A DNA stretch of 64,000 nt from an uncultured Saprospiraceae bacterium (GTDB taxonomy: Bacteria > Bacteroidota > Bacteroidia > Chitinophagales > Saprospiraceae), in the NCBI GenBank assembly GCA_938015435.1, contig CALLPN010000028.1:1-64000 (forward strand). Direction: 5' to 3'. Each line of letters opens with the position of its first letter. The stretch's first letter is position 1. Positions 36,738-43,933 of the stretch are shown in pieces. The notes beneath the pieces were generated by a model. The model searched no databases. It was not told the origin of the DNA and saw nothing but the letters and a program-made list of their open reading frames with translations. A program made the position numbers and the translations under genes.

Positions 36738-38399
36738 TTACATTTTCACAAAACGCTTAATATCTAAATGCGTATTCTGATCATTGTAAATATTTAAATA
36801 GTAAATTCCTTCGGTCAAATCATTTACATCAATAAGATCTCCAGATTGATATATTACATTTCGCAATACTCTCCCAGTGCCATCTACAAGCTGAATAGTC
36901 AATGACTCATAACCTGACTCCACCTGAATCATGTCTGACGTAGGATTAGGATATACTATTAGATCCACTTTTTTAATCGAGACATCTACCGCTACCACTT
37001 TTGAGTATGCGAACCTTCCATCAAAGTCAAATTGTTTTAACCTATAGTAATTAGAACCTTGCGTTGGAGATTGATCTATATATTCGTATGTCAATTCTTC
37101 AGAAGATTGCCCTTCACCGTCTACAAAGTCTAATGTTGTCCAAGACAAACCGTCATCACTTCTTTCGATATCCCAACCACTGTTATCAATTTCTGTAAGA
37201 GTCTCCCATGACAATAGTACATTTTCGTCATCGAGCTCAGCTACAAAGTTGTTATATTCGATCGGTAATACTACACCATTGAGGATCGTTATATCCCCAT
37301 TAGCATCAAACGGATCTGACCACTTAGTATTGGTATATATATCGCTACCCGTCAAGGTCAATAGAAATGCTTCCAAATTGTCTTTTTCAGTATTAGACAA
37401 ATTAAGATTACCTCCACCACCATTGAGGCGATTATCTAGATTGTTATTCCCTCCCACATTAGGTATATCATCATAGTGTTCGATCACATCTTGAAGCGTA
37501 ATTAAACTACCATCATGCATAAACGGTCCATTTAATACACCACTTGGATTCACCATATCTCTTAATGAAGGCGAACGAGTATTCGATACATCCAAACCAG
37601 ATGGATCTCCAGCTACACCAACGACTCCATTGTTATTACTATTAGGATCAATGTCAAATTCAGGTGCTCGGTGACAAGAATTACACCCTGCCCCATTATT
37701 GTTAGCATTGCTCATAAACAAATCTTTACCTGCATTTTCAGCAGCTGTAAAATTTGGAAAATTTGCATTATTGTTTCCTACTTGAGCTCTACCTACATCA
37801 TACTTAGAATCAAAAGATTGTATACTTCGGACAAACTGCGCTAAAGCATTTTGGAGTTTCGCTTCCGTAATAGTAGCATCTCCATAAATAGATGTAAATA
37901 GATTTTGGTAATCCGCCATTCCTTCCAACTCCGAAATCAAATCATTGATACTTGGGTCACCATTCGCTCCGCTGTAACCCATTTCTATATGATCTTGTAT
38001 CGGCATAGTAGTTTGTATTTCTAAACTACCCGCTCGTTCGTCCCAGAAAAACTTCTGCTCTTCGCCAAATCGCGTATTGACTAATCTCGTTGAATGACGG
38101 CCTGTCACACCATTAACACCAACACTCTGAACGACATTATCGCCAAATGCAAATTCCTGTTTATGGCAACTGGCACATGAAACTTCATCATTGACAGAAA
38201 GACGTTTATCATAGAAAAGAATCCTTCCTAAGGTCGCTTCCTCATTTGTAATGTTATTACTATTAGGGGTATTATCTCTATTGATATAACTAGGTACCGA
38301 TTGACTTTCGTAATTGGGCAGTAAGTTTAAATCAATTGTTCCAGCAGTCATGACCATCACGATTATAATCAAAAGTGGAGTAAAGTAATTTTTATTCAT
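36738..38399 (-). CDS. Di-haem cytochrome c peroxidase with T9SS sorting domain
   Basis: The 553-residue protein has an N-terminal hydrophobic signal (YFTPLLIIIVMVMTAGTI) and two haem motifs, CASCHKQEFAFGD and CNSCHRAPEFD. CCP landmarks are LGRILFYDKRLS, FFWDERAGS, LAQFVRSIQSFDSKYDVGRA and GPFMHDGSLI. After the peroxidase domain there is a fibronectin-like segment (VLLSWETLTEIDNSGWDIER) and a T9SS tail (IVYPNPTSDMIQVES). This points to an outer-surface location rather than the periplasm, in contrast to its paralogue at 17983-19335. The substrate (H2O2 or a protein Trp/Tyr) cannot be decided. Confidence 0.9.
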   Translation of the reverse strand: MNKNYFTPLLIIIVMVMTAGTIDLNLLPNYESQSVPSYINRDNTPNSNNITNEEATLGRILFYDKRLSVNDEVSCASCHKQEFAFGDNVVQSVGVNGVTGRHSTRLVNTRFGEEQKFFWDERAGSLEIQTTMPIQDHIEMGYSGANGDPSINDLISELEGMADYQNLFTSIYGDATITEAKLQNALAQFVRSIQSFDSKYDVGRAQVGNNNANFPNFTAAENAGKDLFMSNANNNGAGCNSCHRAPEFDIDPNSNNNGVVGVAGDPSGLDVSNTRSPSLRDMVNPSGVLNGPFMHDGSLITLQDVIEHYDDIPNVGGNNNLDNRLNGGGGNLNLSNTEKDNLEAFLLTLTGSDIYTNTKWSDPFDANGDITILNGVVLPIEYNNFVAELDDENVLLSWETLTEIDNSGWDIERSDDGLSWTTLDFVDGEGQSSEELTYEYIDQSPTQGSNYYRLKQFDFDGRFAYSKVVAVDVSIKKVDLIVYPNPTSDMIQVESGYESLTIQLVDGTGRVLRNVIYQSGDLIDVNDLTEGIYYLNIYNDQNTHLDIKRFVKM

Positions 38400-38528
38400 A
38401 GCTTTATTTTTTTGATATTAAATAAATATTTGGGATCAACTCAATATTGTATTTAATCAATTAAAGATGGGATGGGAATTATGGCTTTCTTCTTAAATAT
38501 TTTGTACTCAAAAGAGTATGCCTATTCC

Positions 38529-38560
38529 AAAAAAAACAGCACCGTCCCACCGACGATGCC
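38529..38560 (-). terminator. Intrinsic terminator of the haloperoxidase-like gene
   Basis: On the minus strand CATCGTC-GGTGG-GACGGTG folds into a 7-bp stem followed closely by CTG and eight T. It starts about 28 bases after the stop of the gene ending at 38588. Confidence 0.65.
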
Positions 38561-38587
38561 ATCTTTAATCAATACTTCCGACGTTAT

Positions 38588-40039
38588 TTATTGAGGCTGA
38601 CGTTTCAACCTAAATTCATTAATACCATCAGAAATTTCGTATCCTAGCCTCAATCCTTCAGCACAATCCATTCTTATATGTACTCCCAAAGGAAGTCTTG
38701 AGAAGGCATTTTCTTCCGCCATATCGCTAAACTTCTTAAAATTACGCGGCGTTCCTTGAAACTCAGTAGCACCTTGGTGCGTACGATCCGTAAAGTTGGT
38801 TTGGTCGCCGAAGTAATTAATAAATATTCCTCCAGCAGCCGAAGCGAAACATGAATGGCCGGATGGATATCCAGGAAAACTTGGATTAGCCCAATAGATC
38901 AATCTATATAGATTAGTCTGATAATCAGGATCAATAAAATCATGGATATAATTACTTGGTCTCATTACCATATGTTCGTATTTATACTTCCACGTAGATA
39001 CTGCAGCATCGTTCATAGAGAATCCTAATTTCACTAATAGAGTCAGTGATTCTGCAAGATTGAGATCATATTTTTTGATCAATTGATTCGCTATAGAAAA
39101 TTGTCTTGCGGGTGGACTCACCATTAGATTTTCCACGTCATCACTCCAAAATTCTGCGATCCATAGTTGTTCAGCATCTGTAGTCTTCGCTGCATTATTG
39201 ACAGTGTATGCTTCGAGCATCTCATCATGATAAGCCGTCCCTGCCACATTACTATATTGGATCGGTGCTAATGTAGTCGTCTCATCTGTAGACACAACAA
39301 ACGTACGTACTGACTCCCAATATGGAAACAATGCTCTTTCTGGGTCCGCAGAGTATGTCCAATACCCATCTCCAGTTGGTGGCTCATATGACAATGGCTG
39401 AGGCTCTTGTATCTGCTCTTCTGCTTCTGCATCAGTTTGACTATAAGCAATCACCTGCCCTGCTACATAAGCTCCCCATCTCTTAGAATCTTCACGAACT
39501 TGACTCGTTAGATTATTAGAATTAAAGATCGCCTCTTGTAGATTTTCAAACTGTCCAATAGACTCTCTTTTATCCTGTGGTAGATTGATCATAAAATGAT
39601 CTAACACATCAGCATAAGCTGCATTAAGTGCGATCTCATAATTGATACGACTAGGACGTTGGTTATCACTAATTTCCAAGCCTTGTAGTTTGTCAGTGGT
39701 CGAGATATTATCTCTCATTCCTGACACTGCAGTTTCGTATGCAGCTAGATTCATATAAGCCAGTGCACGTGCTGAAGCATTAGGTCTCATTCCTGTAGAG
39801 TATTGCTCTACTGCTAGCATTTGATCCGTCCAATTGTGGATCAGCTGATTACTTAGACGGTCTACAACACCTTGATTATTATTGTTGCCTGCACCGTTTC
39901 CTCCTTGACCTCCTTTAGGTCTTCCCCTTAATTCTTCAATTGTCGCTCCGTTGGCAAGATCTTCATCTTTTGAACATGACTGAAATATAAGTCCAGTAAT
40001 GAGCAATAGGAAAATTGTTTTTACATAACTTGTTTTCAT
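38588..40039 (-). CDS. Vanadium-dependent haloperoxidase-like PAP2 lipoprotein
   Basis: The 483-residue protein has a lipobox (FQSC). It matches the full PAP2/vanadium haloperoxidase signature: KYEHMVMRP (K-x6-RP), GYPSGHSCFASAAGG (PSGH) and SRLPLGVHIRMD (SR-x5-H-x3-D). These residues bind vanadate or phosphate. Such enzymes use H2O2 to oxidise halides, or act as acid phosphatases; the choice cannot be made from motifs alone. A Gly/Asn-rich linker (GGQGGNGAGNNNN) follows the lipid anchor. The gene lies downstream of an ECF sigma factor and a four-repeat lipoprotein on the same strand, but a 230-base structured gap separates it from them. Confidence 0.85.
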   Translation of the reverse strand: MKTSYVKTIFLLLITGLIFQSCSKDEDLANGATIEELRGRPKGGQGGNGAGNNNNQGVVDRLSNQLIHNWTDQMLAVEQYSTGMRPNASARALAYMNLAAYETAVSGMRDNISTTDKLQGLEISDNQRPSRINYEIALNAAYADVLDHFMINLPQDKRESIGQFENLQEAIFNSNNLTSQVREDSKRWGAYVAGQVIAYSQTDAEAEEQIQEPQPLSYEPPTGDGYWTYSADPERALFPYWESVRTFVVSTDETTTLAPIQYSNVAGTAYHDEMLEAYTVNNAAKTTDAEQLWIAEFWSDDVENLMVSPPARQFSIANQLIKKYDLNLAESLTLLVKLGFSMNDAAVSTWKYKYEHMVMRPSNYIHDFIDPDYQTNLYRLIYWANPSFPGYPSGHSCFASAAGGIFINYFGDQTNFTDRTHQGATEFQGTPRNFKKFSDMAEENAFSRLPLGVHIRMDCAEGLRLGYEISDGINEFRLKRQPQ

Positions 40040-40147
40040 AACTCAAAAATTTAATAGTGAACAATAAGCTACCAGCTCTACGACATGCATCGTAGTGTAA
40101 TAGCATTAAAAAAGATGAAACTCGATTGGGATCAAAAACAGGTATGA

Positions 40148-40245
40148 TCTGAACTGTACAATACATAGCTCTGAATTAATTGAAAGCTCAAAAAGTCGCT
40201 TTCAACATTTCAGTCCGGTACAGAATACATTGTACAATTGAGGTA
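40148..40245. promoter_or_regulatory. Nested inverted repeats in the leader of the haloperoxidase-like gene
   Basis: A perfect TTGAAAGC/GCTTTCAA stem (40180-40205, ten-base loop) is nested within CTGAA/TTCAG. It is flanked further out by CTGTACAAT and ATTGTACAA. No T-run follows on either strand. It may be a mixed terminator for the upstream gene and regulatory structure for the downstream one. Confidence 0.4.
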
Positions 40246-40269
40246 CTTATTATTATTAATGGACTTATA

Positions 40270-40953
40270 TTATTCTTCGTCTCTACAAGCTTGCTTAAGA
40301 GCAGCGAGAGCTTCTTGGCTTTCTGCAATCACTTCAGATTCGTCATCATACTGTACAGTTACCGGAAATACTAATGTTGGTTTCACAGCATCATCCCCAG
40401 CAGTTTCCTTGTATGCTTTGACTGCCGTCTTTAGGCTTTGTCTATCATCGAATGTAGCGTCTACTCCATCGATAGTTAGCGCCACAGGATATACTAATGA
40501 AAAGCATTTAAATCCTTTCCCATTCTTCCCTTTACATCCTTTACTTCCTGGACAATCGTTGCGTAATGTTTTAAGAGCGTCTTTAGATTCTACATCTGCT
40601 ACTTCTCCATCTTCTGTCAACACTTGGATTGGAAAAAGCAATTGAGGCTTATTAGCTCTTGATTTTTCTACTCCATTTTCTTCGAACCATGCAGATACTA
40701 ATGTGTGAAGTGCTTCATAACTTTCTGCAGATGCGGTAGTCGCATCCACAAATTGAATGCTTATTGGGAATACGAATTCAAGACACGCATTTTTCCCAAT
40801 AGCTCCTTGCTGCATACTTTCAACTGTTCTATCAACGAGGCTTTCGATATCTGATATTTCCGGTTCGTCTTTACTGCACGAACTCATCATAATAATAAAG
40901 GCCGCTAGAAGAAAGAAACTTGCTTTTCTAAATATTTTAATTTGATCTGTCAT
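40270..40953 (-). CDS. Lipoprotein with four approximately 45-residue internal repeats
   Basis: A 227-residue protein with a lipobox (MMSSC). The mature part consists of four similar units, each opening with a hydrophobic strand (FVFPISIQF, LLFPIQVLTEDG, LVYPVALTIDG, LVFPVTVQYDD). Each unit ends in a helix with an S/D-x-E/Q-ALxxL pattern (ESYEALHTLV, ESKDALKTLR, DDRQSLKTAV, ESQEALAALK). Cysteines appear in or near units 1, 2 and 4. I know similar lipoproteins exist in Bacteroidota without an assigned function. It follows an ECF sigma factor by 81 bases on the same strand and may be controlled with it. Anti-sigma activity is not suggested by the sequence. Confidence 0.72.
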   Translation of the reverse strand: MTDQIKIFRKASFFLLAAFIIMMSSCSKDEPEISDIESLVDRTVESMQQGAIGKNACLEFVFPISIQFVDATTASAESYEALHTLVSAWFEENGVEKSRANKPQLLFPIQVLTEDGEVADVESKDALKTLRNDCPGSKGCKGKNGKGFKCFSLVYPVALTIDGVDATFDDRQSLKTAVKAYKETAGDDAVKPTLVFPVTVQYDDESEVIAESQEALAALKQACRDEE

Positions 40954-41034
40954 AAGGTATATATTTTATAATGTGATAATGAAATAGTATGATTGGTTCA
41001 ACCATACAGTTTTGATCTACGCTGACTAATTGTT

Positions 41035-41634
41035 TTAATTTTTTATTGCTAACATTTGTTCTGACTCTAAGTATTTTCTAAGATTCTTTTTAGCTCTTGT
41101 CAGCAAACTCTCTACAGCTTTGACAGTCAGGTCCATCATATCTGCTATTTCTTTTTGCGGTGTTTTATCCAATTTAGCGAGGATAAGAACTGATTTTTGT
41201 TTTTCTGGTAATCGTTGGATAGCGTCAAACATAATATTCATTTGCTCCTTACTTTCAAGTATTGTCCCAGGGTGCATAAAATTTGTAGGCTCGTAATATT
41301 GCGCTCTTTCATCATTATCAATTCTATGGATTGATACCATTTTACCTGATCTCTTTTTCCTAGACTTATACTTAAGGAAGTCTTTAGATTTGTTTAAAGC
41401 TATTCTGTACACCCATGTTCTTAGTTTCGATTCATTTTTAAATCGCCTTAACCCTGACAAGGCCGATAACAATGTATCCTGTACTATCTCTTCCGTGTCT
41501 TCTTTATTTTGAACATAACTAAAGGTTGTATTGTATATCCATGAAGTCGCATCTCTGGCAAAAATTTTAACCTCAGACGGATCATTATTGATAAGTTTTG
41601 TGATATCTAAAGAGTTTATTATTTGCTGTTTCAT
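41035..41634 (-). CDS. ECF-type RNA polymerase sigma factor
   Basis: The 199-residue protein has sigma region 2 (AFDxxN-like segments SWIYNTTFSYVQNKEDTEEI, VQDTLLSALSGLRRFKNESK) and a C-terminal region 4 helix-turn-helix (LPEKQKSVLILAKLDKTPQK, EIADMMDLTVKAVESLLTRA). An acidic/His-rich linker lies between. It is transcribed away from a second ECF sigma factor, and its downstream partner is a four-repeat lipoprotein. No cognate anti-sigma factor follows directly, which is unusual for ECF factors. The lipoprotein or an unlinked protein may fill that role, but this is not visible. Confidence 0.92.
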   Translation of the reverse strand: MKQQIINSLDITKLINNDPSEVKIFARDATSWIYNTTFSYVQNKEDTEEIVQDTLLSALSGLRRFKNESKLRTWVYRIALNKSKDFLKYKSRKKRSGKMVSIHRIDNDERAQYYEPTNFMHPGTILESKEQMNIMFDAIQRLPEKQKSVLILAKLDKTPQKEIADMMDLTVKAVESLLTRAKKNLRKYLESEQMLAIKN

Positions 41635-41677
41635 TGTTCTATTATTGGTGTTAATAAAGCGCTAAATATTTTTACTA

Positions 41678-41710
41678 ATCTCATCGCTACAATTGCGCCT
41701 TTGATGAGAT
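41678..41710. promoter_or_regulatory. Inverted repeat in the divergent sigma-factor promoter region
   Basis: ATCTCATC and GATGAGAT form a perfect 8-base inverted repeat spaced by 17 bases, centred between the two divergently transcribed sigma-factor genes. The spacing could suit a dimeric operator or an mRNA leader hairpin. Confidence 0.4.
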
Positions 41711-41726
41711 AAGGGAGGAATCTTGA

Positions 41727-41740
41727 TTTTGTACTCACTT
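41727..41740. repeat. Left arm of 14-base inverted repeat flanking a sigma-factor gene
   Basis: TTTTGTACTCACTT here is the exact reverse complement of AAGTGAGTACAAAA at 42389-42402, which overlaps the stop codon of the sigma-factor gene between them. Confidence 0.65.
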
Positions 41741-41827
41741 TATTTTCAATAAAATTAAAACTGGACCAATTAATAAAATACCTTTGAAGCAGAGTTCCTT
41801 ATATACTAGGACCTCAGAGCGAAGAAT

Positions 41828-42394
41828 ATGGAAGAGAAAATATTATGGAATAAATTAAGATCAGGTGATTCTCAAGCTCTGGAGAGGATCTATCGTACTT
41901 ATTTTGATGAGTTATATCGGTATGGTAGGAGCTATACCAAAGATCTCAATACCATAGAAGACTGTATCCAAGAAATGTTTATCGATCTATGGAATAGCAG
42001 AGAGCGACTATCAGAGACTGACGCTATAAAGCCTTATCTCTATGTAACTCTTAAGCGCAGACTGTTCCATTCTAACAAGAAAAGCAAAAAGACATCAGAA
42101 CAAGAAGTAGGTGAGATGCACTTCGAAGCGGAACTGGCTATAGATCAGATCTTAATCAACAATGAACTCAAATCGGAACAGAGCGAATCCTTGAAGAACG
42201 CGTTTACCAAGCTAAGTGCAAGGCAAAAAGAAATACTATATCTCAAATACTACTCCGACATGAGTTACGAAGAGATATCAGAAATCATGGATCTCAATTA
42301 TCAATCCGCAAGAAATTTAGTGTCGAGAGCATTAATAAAACTATCAAAACACATCCTTTTGATAGTACTTATGATAATAATTGCTTTGAAGTGA
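41828..42394 (+). CDS. FecI-like ECF sigma factor
   Basis: A 188-residue ECF sigma factor of the Bacteroidota FecI-like type. Region 2 includes LERIYRTYFDELYRYGRSYT and CIQEMFIDLWNSRERL; region 4 is LSARQKEILYLKYYSDMSYE with EISEIMDLNYQSARNLVSRA. It ends in a strongly hydrophobic HILLIVLMIIIALK, so the C-terminus could touch the membrane. This gene heads a run of sigma factor, HEXXH lipoprotein, FecR and TonB receptor. This is the classical surface-signalling arrangement, in which the receptor signals through FecR to release the sigma factor. Confidence 0.92.
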   Translation: MEEKILWNKLRSGDSQALERIYRTYFDELYRYGRSYTKDLNTIEDCIQEMFIDLWNSRERLSETDAIKPYLYVTLKRRLFHSNKKSKKTSEQEVGEMHFEAELAIDQILINNELKSEQSESLKNAFTKLSARQKEILYLKYYSDMSYEEISEIMDLNYQSARNLVSRALIKLSKHILLIVLMIIIALK

Positions 42395-42402
42395 GTACAA
42401 AA
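42389..42402. repeat. Right arm of 14-base inverted repeat flanking a sigma-factor gene
   Basis: AAGTGAGTACAAAA is the exact inverse of the sequence at 41727-41740. It spans the sigma-factor stop codon (TGA within it) and the start of the intergenic gap. Confidence 0.65.
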
Positions 42403-42437
42403 CAATGACTTCGCTCTTATATAAGAAAAGAGTGACC

Positions 42438-42908
42438 ATGAAAAGATATATACCTAACCTGTTATTGGCCTTAAGTTGCCTACTGATGGGAAGCTGCTCA
42501 AAGGATGCAGAACCTAGAATAGTCGAAGCTGAATTGCAAGTTTACTTTGATGCGTTTGTATCAGAGGCTGCACAACATCAACTAGAGATCGATCTATCTA
42601 CTCTAGATATCGGTGGATATGTACAGACTATCGAAACTACTGGAACTATAGGACAATGTATATCTTATACCAATGGATCCAAAGATGTAGTAGTAGATGA
42701 AAGTAACTGGAATAGACTAGATGCCTTAGAAAAAGAATATGTAATATTCCATGAATTAGGTCATTGCATATTACGTAGATCTCACAATGACACCGAAAAT
42801 GCGAGCGGAGTATGTGAGAGTATCATGCAAAGTGGAGAAGGATTATGTCGGAGCGATTATACGATCAGTAATAGATCCAATTTATTAAAAGAGTTATTTA
42901 CTAAATAA
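42438..42908 (+). CDS. HEXXH-containing lipoprotein (putative metallopeptidase)
   Basis: About 156 residues from the ATG at 42438. I prefer it to the upstream ATG at 42405 because it gives a normal lipoprotein signal (MKRYIPNLLLALSCLLMGSC). Residues near 105-120 read YVIFHELGHCILRRSHND: a zinc-peptidase HEXXH followed by a third His, with Asp nearby. SGVCESIMQSGE may supply a Met-turn-like element. Four or five Cys residues could form disulfides. It lies 43 bases after the sigma factor and 14 bases before fecR, so it is inside the signalling operon. It may act on the FecR or receptor, but that is inference. Confidence 0.72.
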   Translation: MKRYIPNLLLALSCLLMGSCSKDAEPRIVEAELQVYFDAFVSEAAQHQLEIDLSTLDIGGYVQTIETTGTIGQCISYTNGSKDVVVDESNWNRLDALEKEYVIFHELGHCILRRSHNDTENASGVCESIMQSGEGLCRSDYTISNRSNLLKELFTK

Positions 42909-42922
42909 GCAATCATTTTAAA

Positions 42923-43924
42923 ATGAATAAATATCTAGAATACGATTCTGTTGATTTTGCCCAAGAGGAATCTTTTTTAAGATGGGTGCGCAGGAGCGAT
43001 ACTCAAGACATCACTTTTTGGGAAGAATGGATTTCAAAGCATCCTGAGAAAAAAGATGATATAGACAAAGCCATTGCACTAGTAAATCAAATTACATTTA
43101 AAGAAGCTAATGTAGAGCAAGGTGCCAAAGAGAAAGTATGGTCTCATATACAAGACGGCATATCAAAAGACAATCAATCAGAGAAGTCTACCGTCAAATC
43201 AATACCTAAGAAAAAATCAAACGCTAAAGTAATTGGACTATTGAGGTTGGCGGCAGTAGCCGTAATGGCCATTGCCTTTATGATGGTTACCATGAATAAT
43301 AAATTTGATACTACCATACAAACCCAGTATGCAGATGTGCAAACCATCACTTTACCGGACGGATCTACAGTTCAGCTCAATTCTGATAGTAAACTAAGTT
43401 ACGATACCGAGTCCTGGGCTACGGACCGTACTCTAGAGCTCGATGGCGAAGCATTTTTTGAAGTTAAGAAGGGATCATCTTTCGTAGTAGAAACTAACAA
43501 TGGGAATGTAACAGTACTCGGTACTAGCTTCAATGTATATACAAGAGAACTGGCATTCGATGTCTACTGTAAGACTGGTAAGGTATCGGTAAACACTAAA
43601 GATCAGAAAACCGTATTGACACCCAATCAATCTGTAACTGTAAAAGATCGAAAGCATCTATTACAAGATACTGTAGAAGTAAATAACAATAGAGCATTAT
43701 GGAAAGATGGAATCTATACCTATGATAATGTTCCTGTGGCTATTGTAGTGAATGAATTAGAAAGACAACTAGATATTAAAATTAAAATATCGAAATCATT
43801 GATTAACAAGCAATACACAGGAAGTTTCACTACTACAGATAAAATGACTGCATTATCAGAAGTACTCTGGCCTTTAAATTTAAAGTTTACAATAGATGGC
43901 AACAATGTCATCGTAACTGAATAA
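42923..43924 (+). CDS. FecR-family anti-sigma factor
   Basis: The 333-residue protein has an N-terminal cytoplasmic part (DSVDFAQEESFLRWVRRSDT, then DITFWEEWISKHPEKKDDID) and one membrane helix (AAVAVMAIAFMMVTM). The periplasmic FecR domain reads VQTITLPDGSTVQLNSDSKL, ELDGEAFFEVKKGSSFVVET and VLGTSFNVYTR. The C-terminal DUF4974-like domain ends PLNLKFTIDGNNVIVTE. It should hold the upstream FecI-like sigma factor and receive a signal from the STN domain of the next gene, ten bases downstream. Length and layout are standard for Bacteroidota FecR proteins. Confidence 0.93.
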   Translation: MNKYLEYDSVDFAQEESFLRWVRRSDTQDITFWEEWISKHPEKKDDIDKAIALVNQITFKEANVEQGAKEKVWSHIQDGISKDNQSEKSTVKSIPKKKSNAKVIGLLRLAAVAVMAIAFMMVTMNNKFDTTIQTQYADVQTITLPDGSTVQLNSDSKLSYDTESWATDRTLELDGEAFFEVKKGSSFVVETNNGNVTVLGTSFNVYTRELAFDVYCKTGKVSVNTKDQKTVLTPNQSVTVKDRKHLLQDTVEVNNNRALWKDGIYTYDNVPVAIVVNELERQLDIKIKISKSLINKQYTGSFTTTDKMTALSEVLWPLNLKFTIDGNNVIVTE

Positions 43925-43933
43925 GCACATTTT

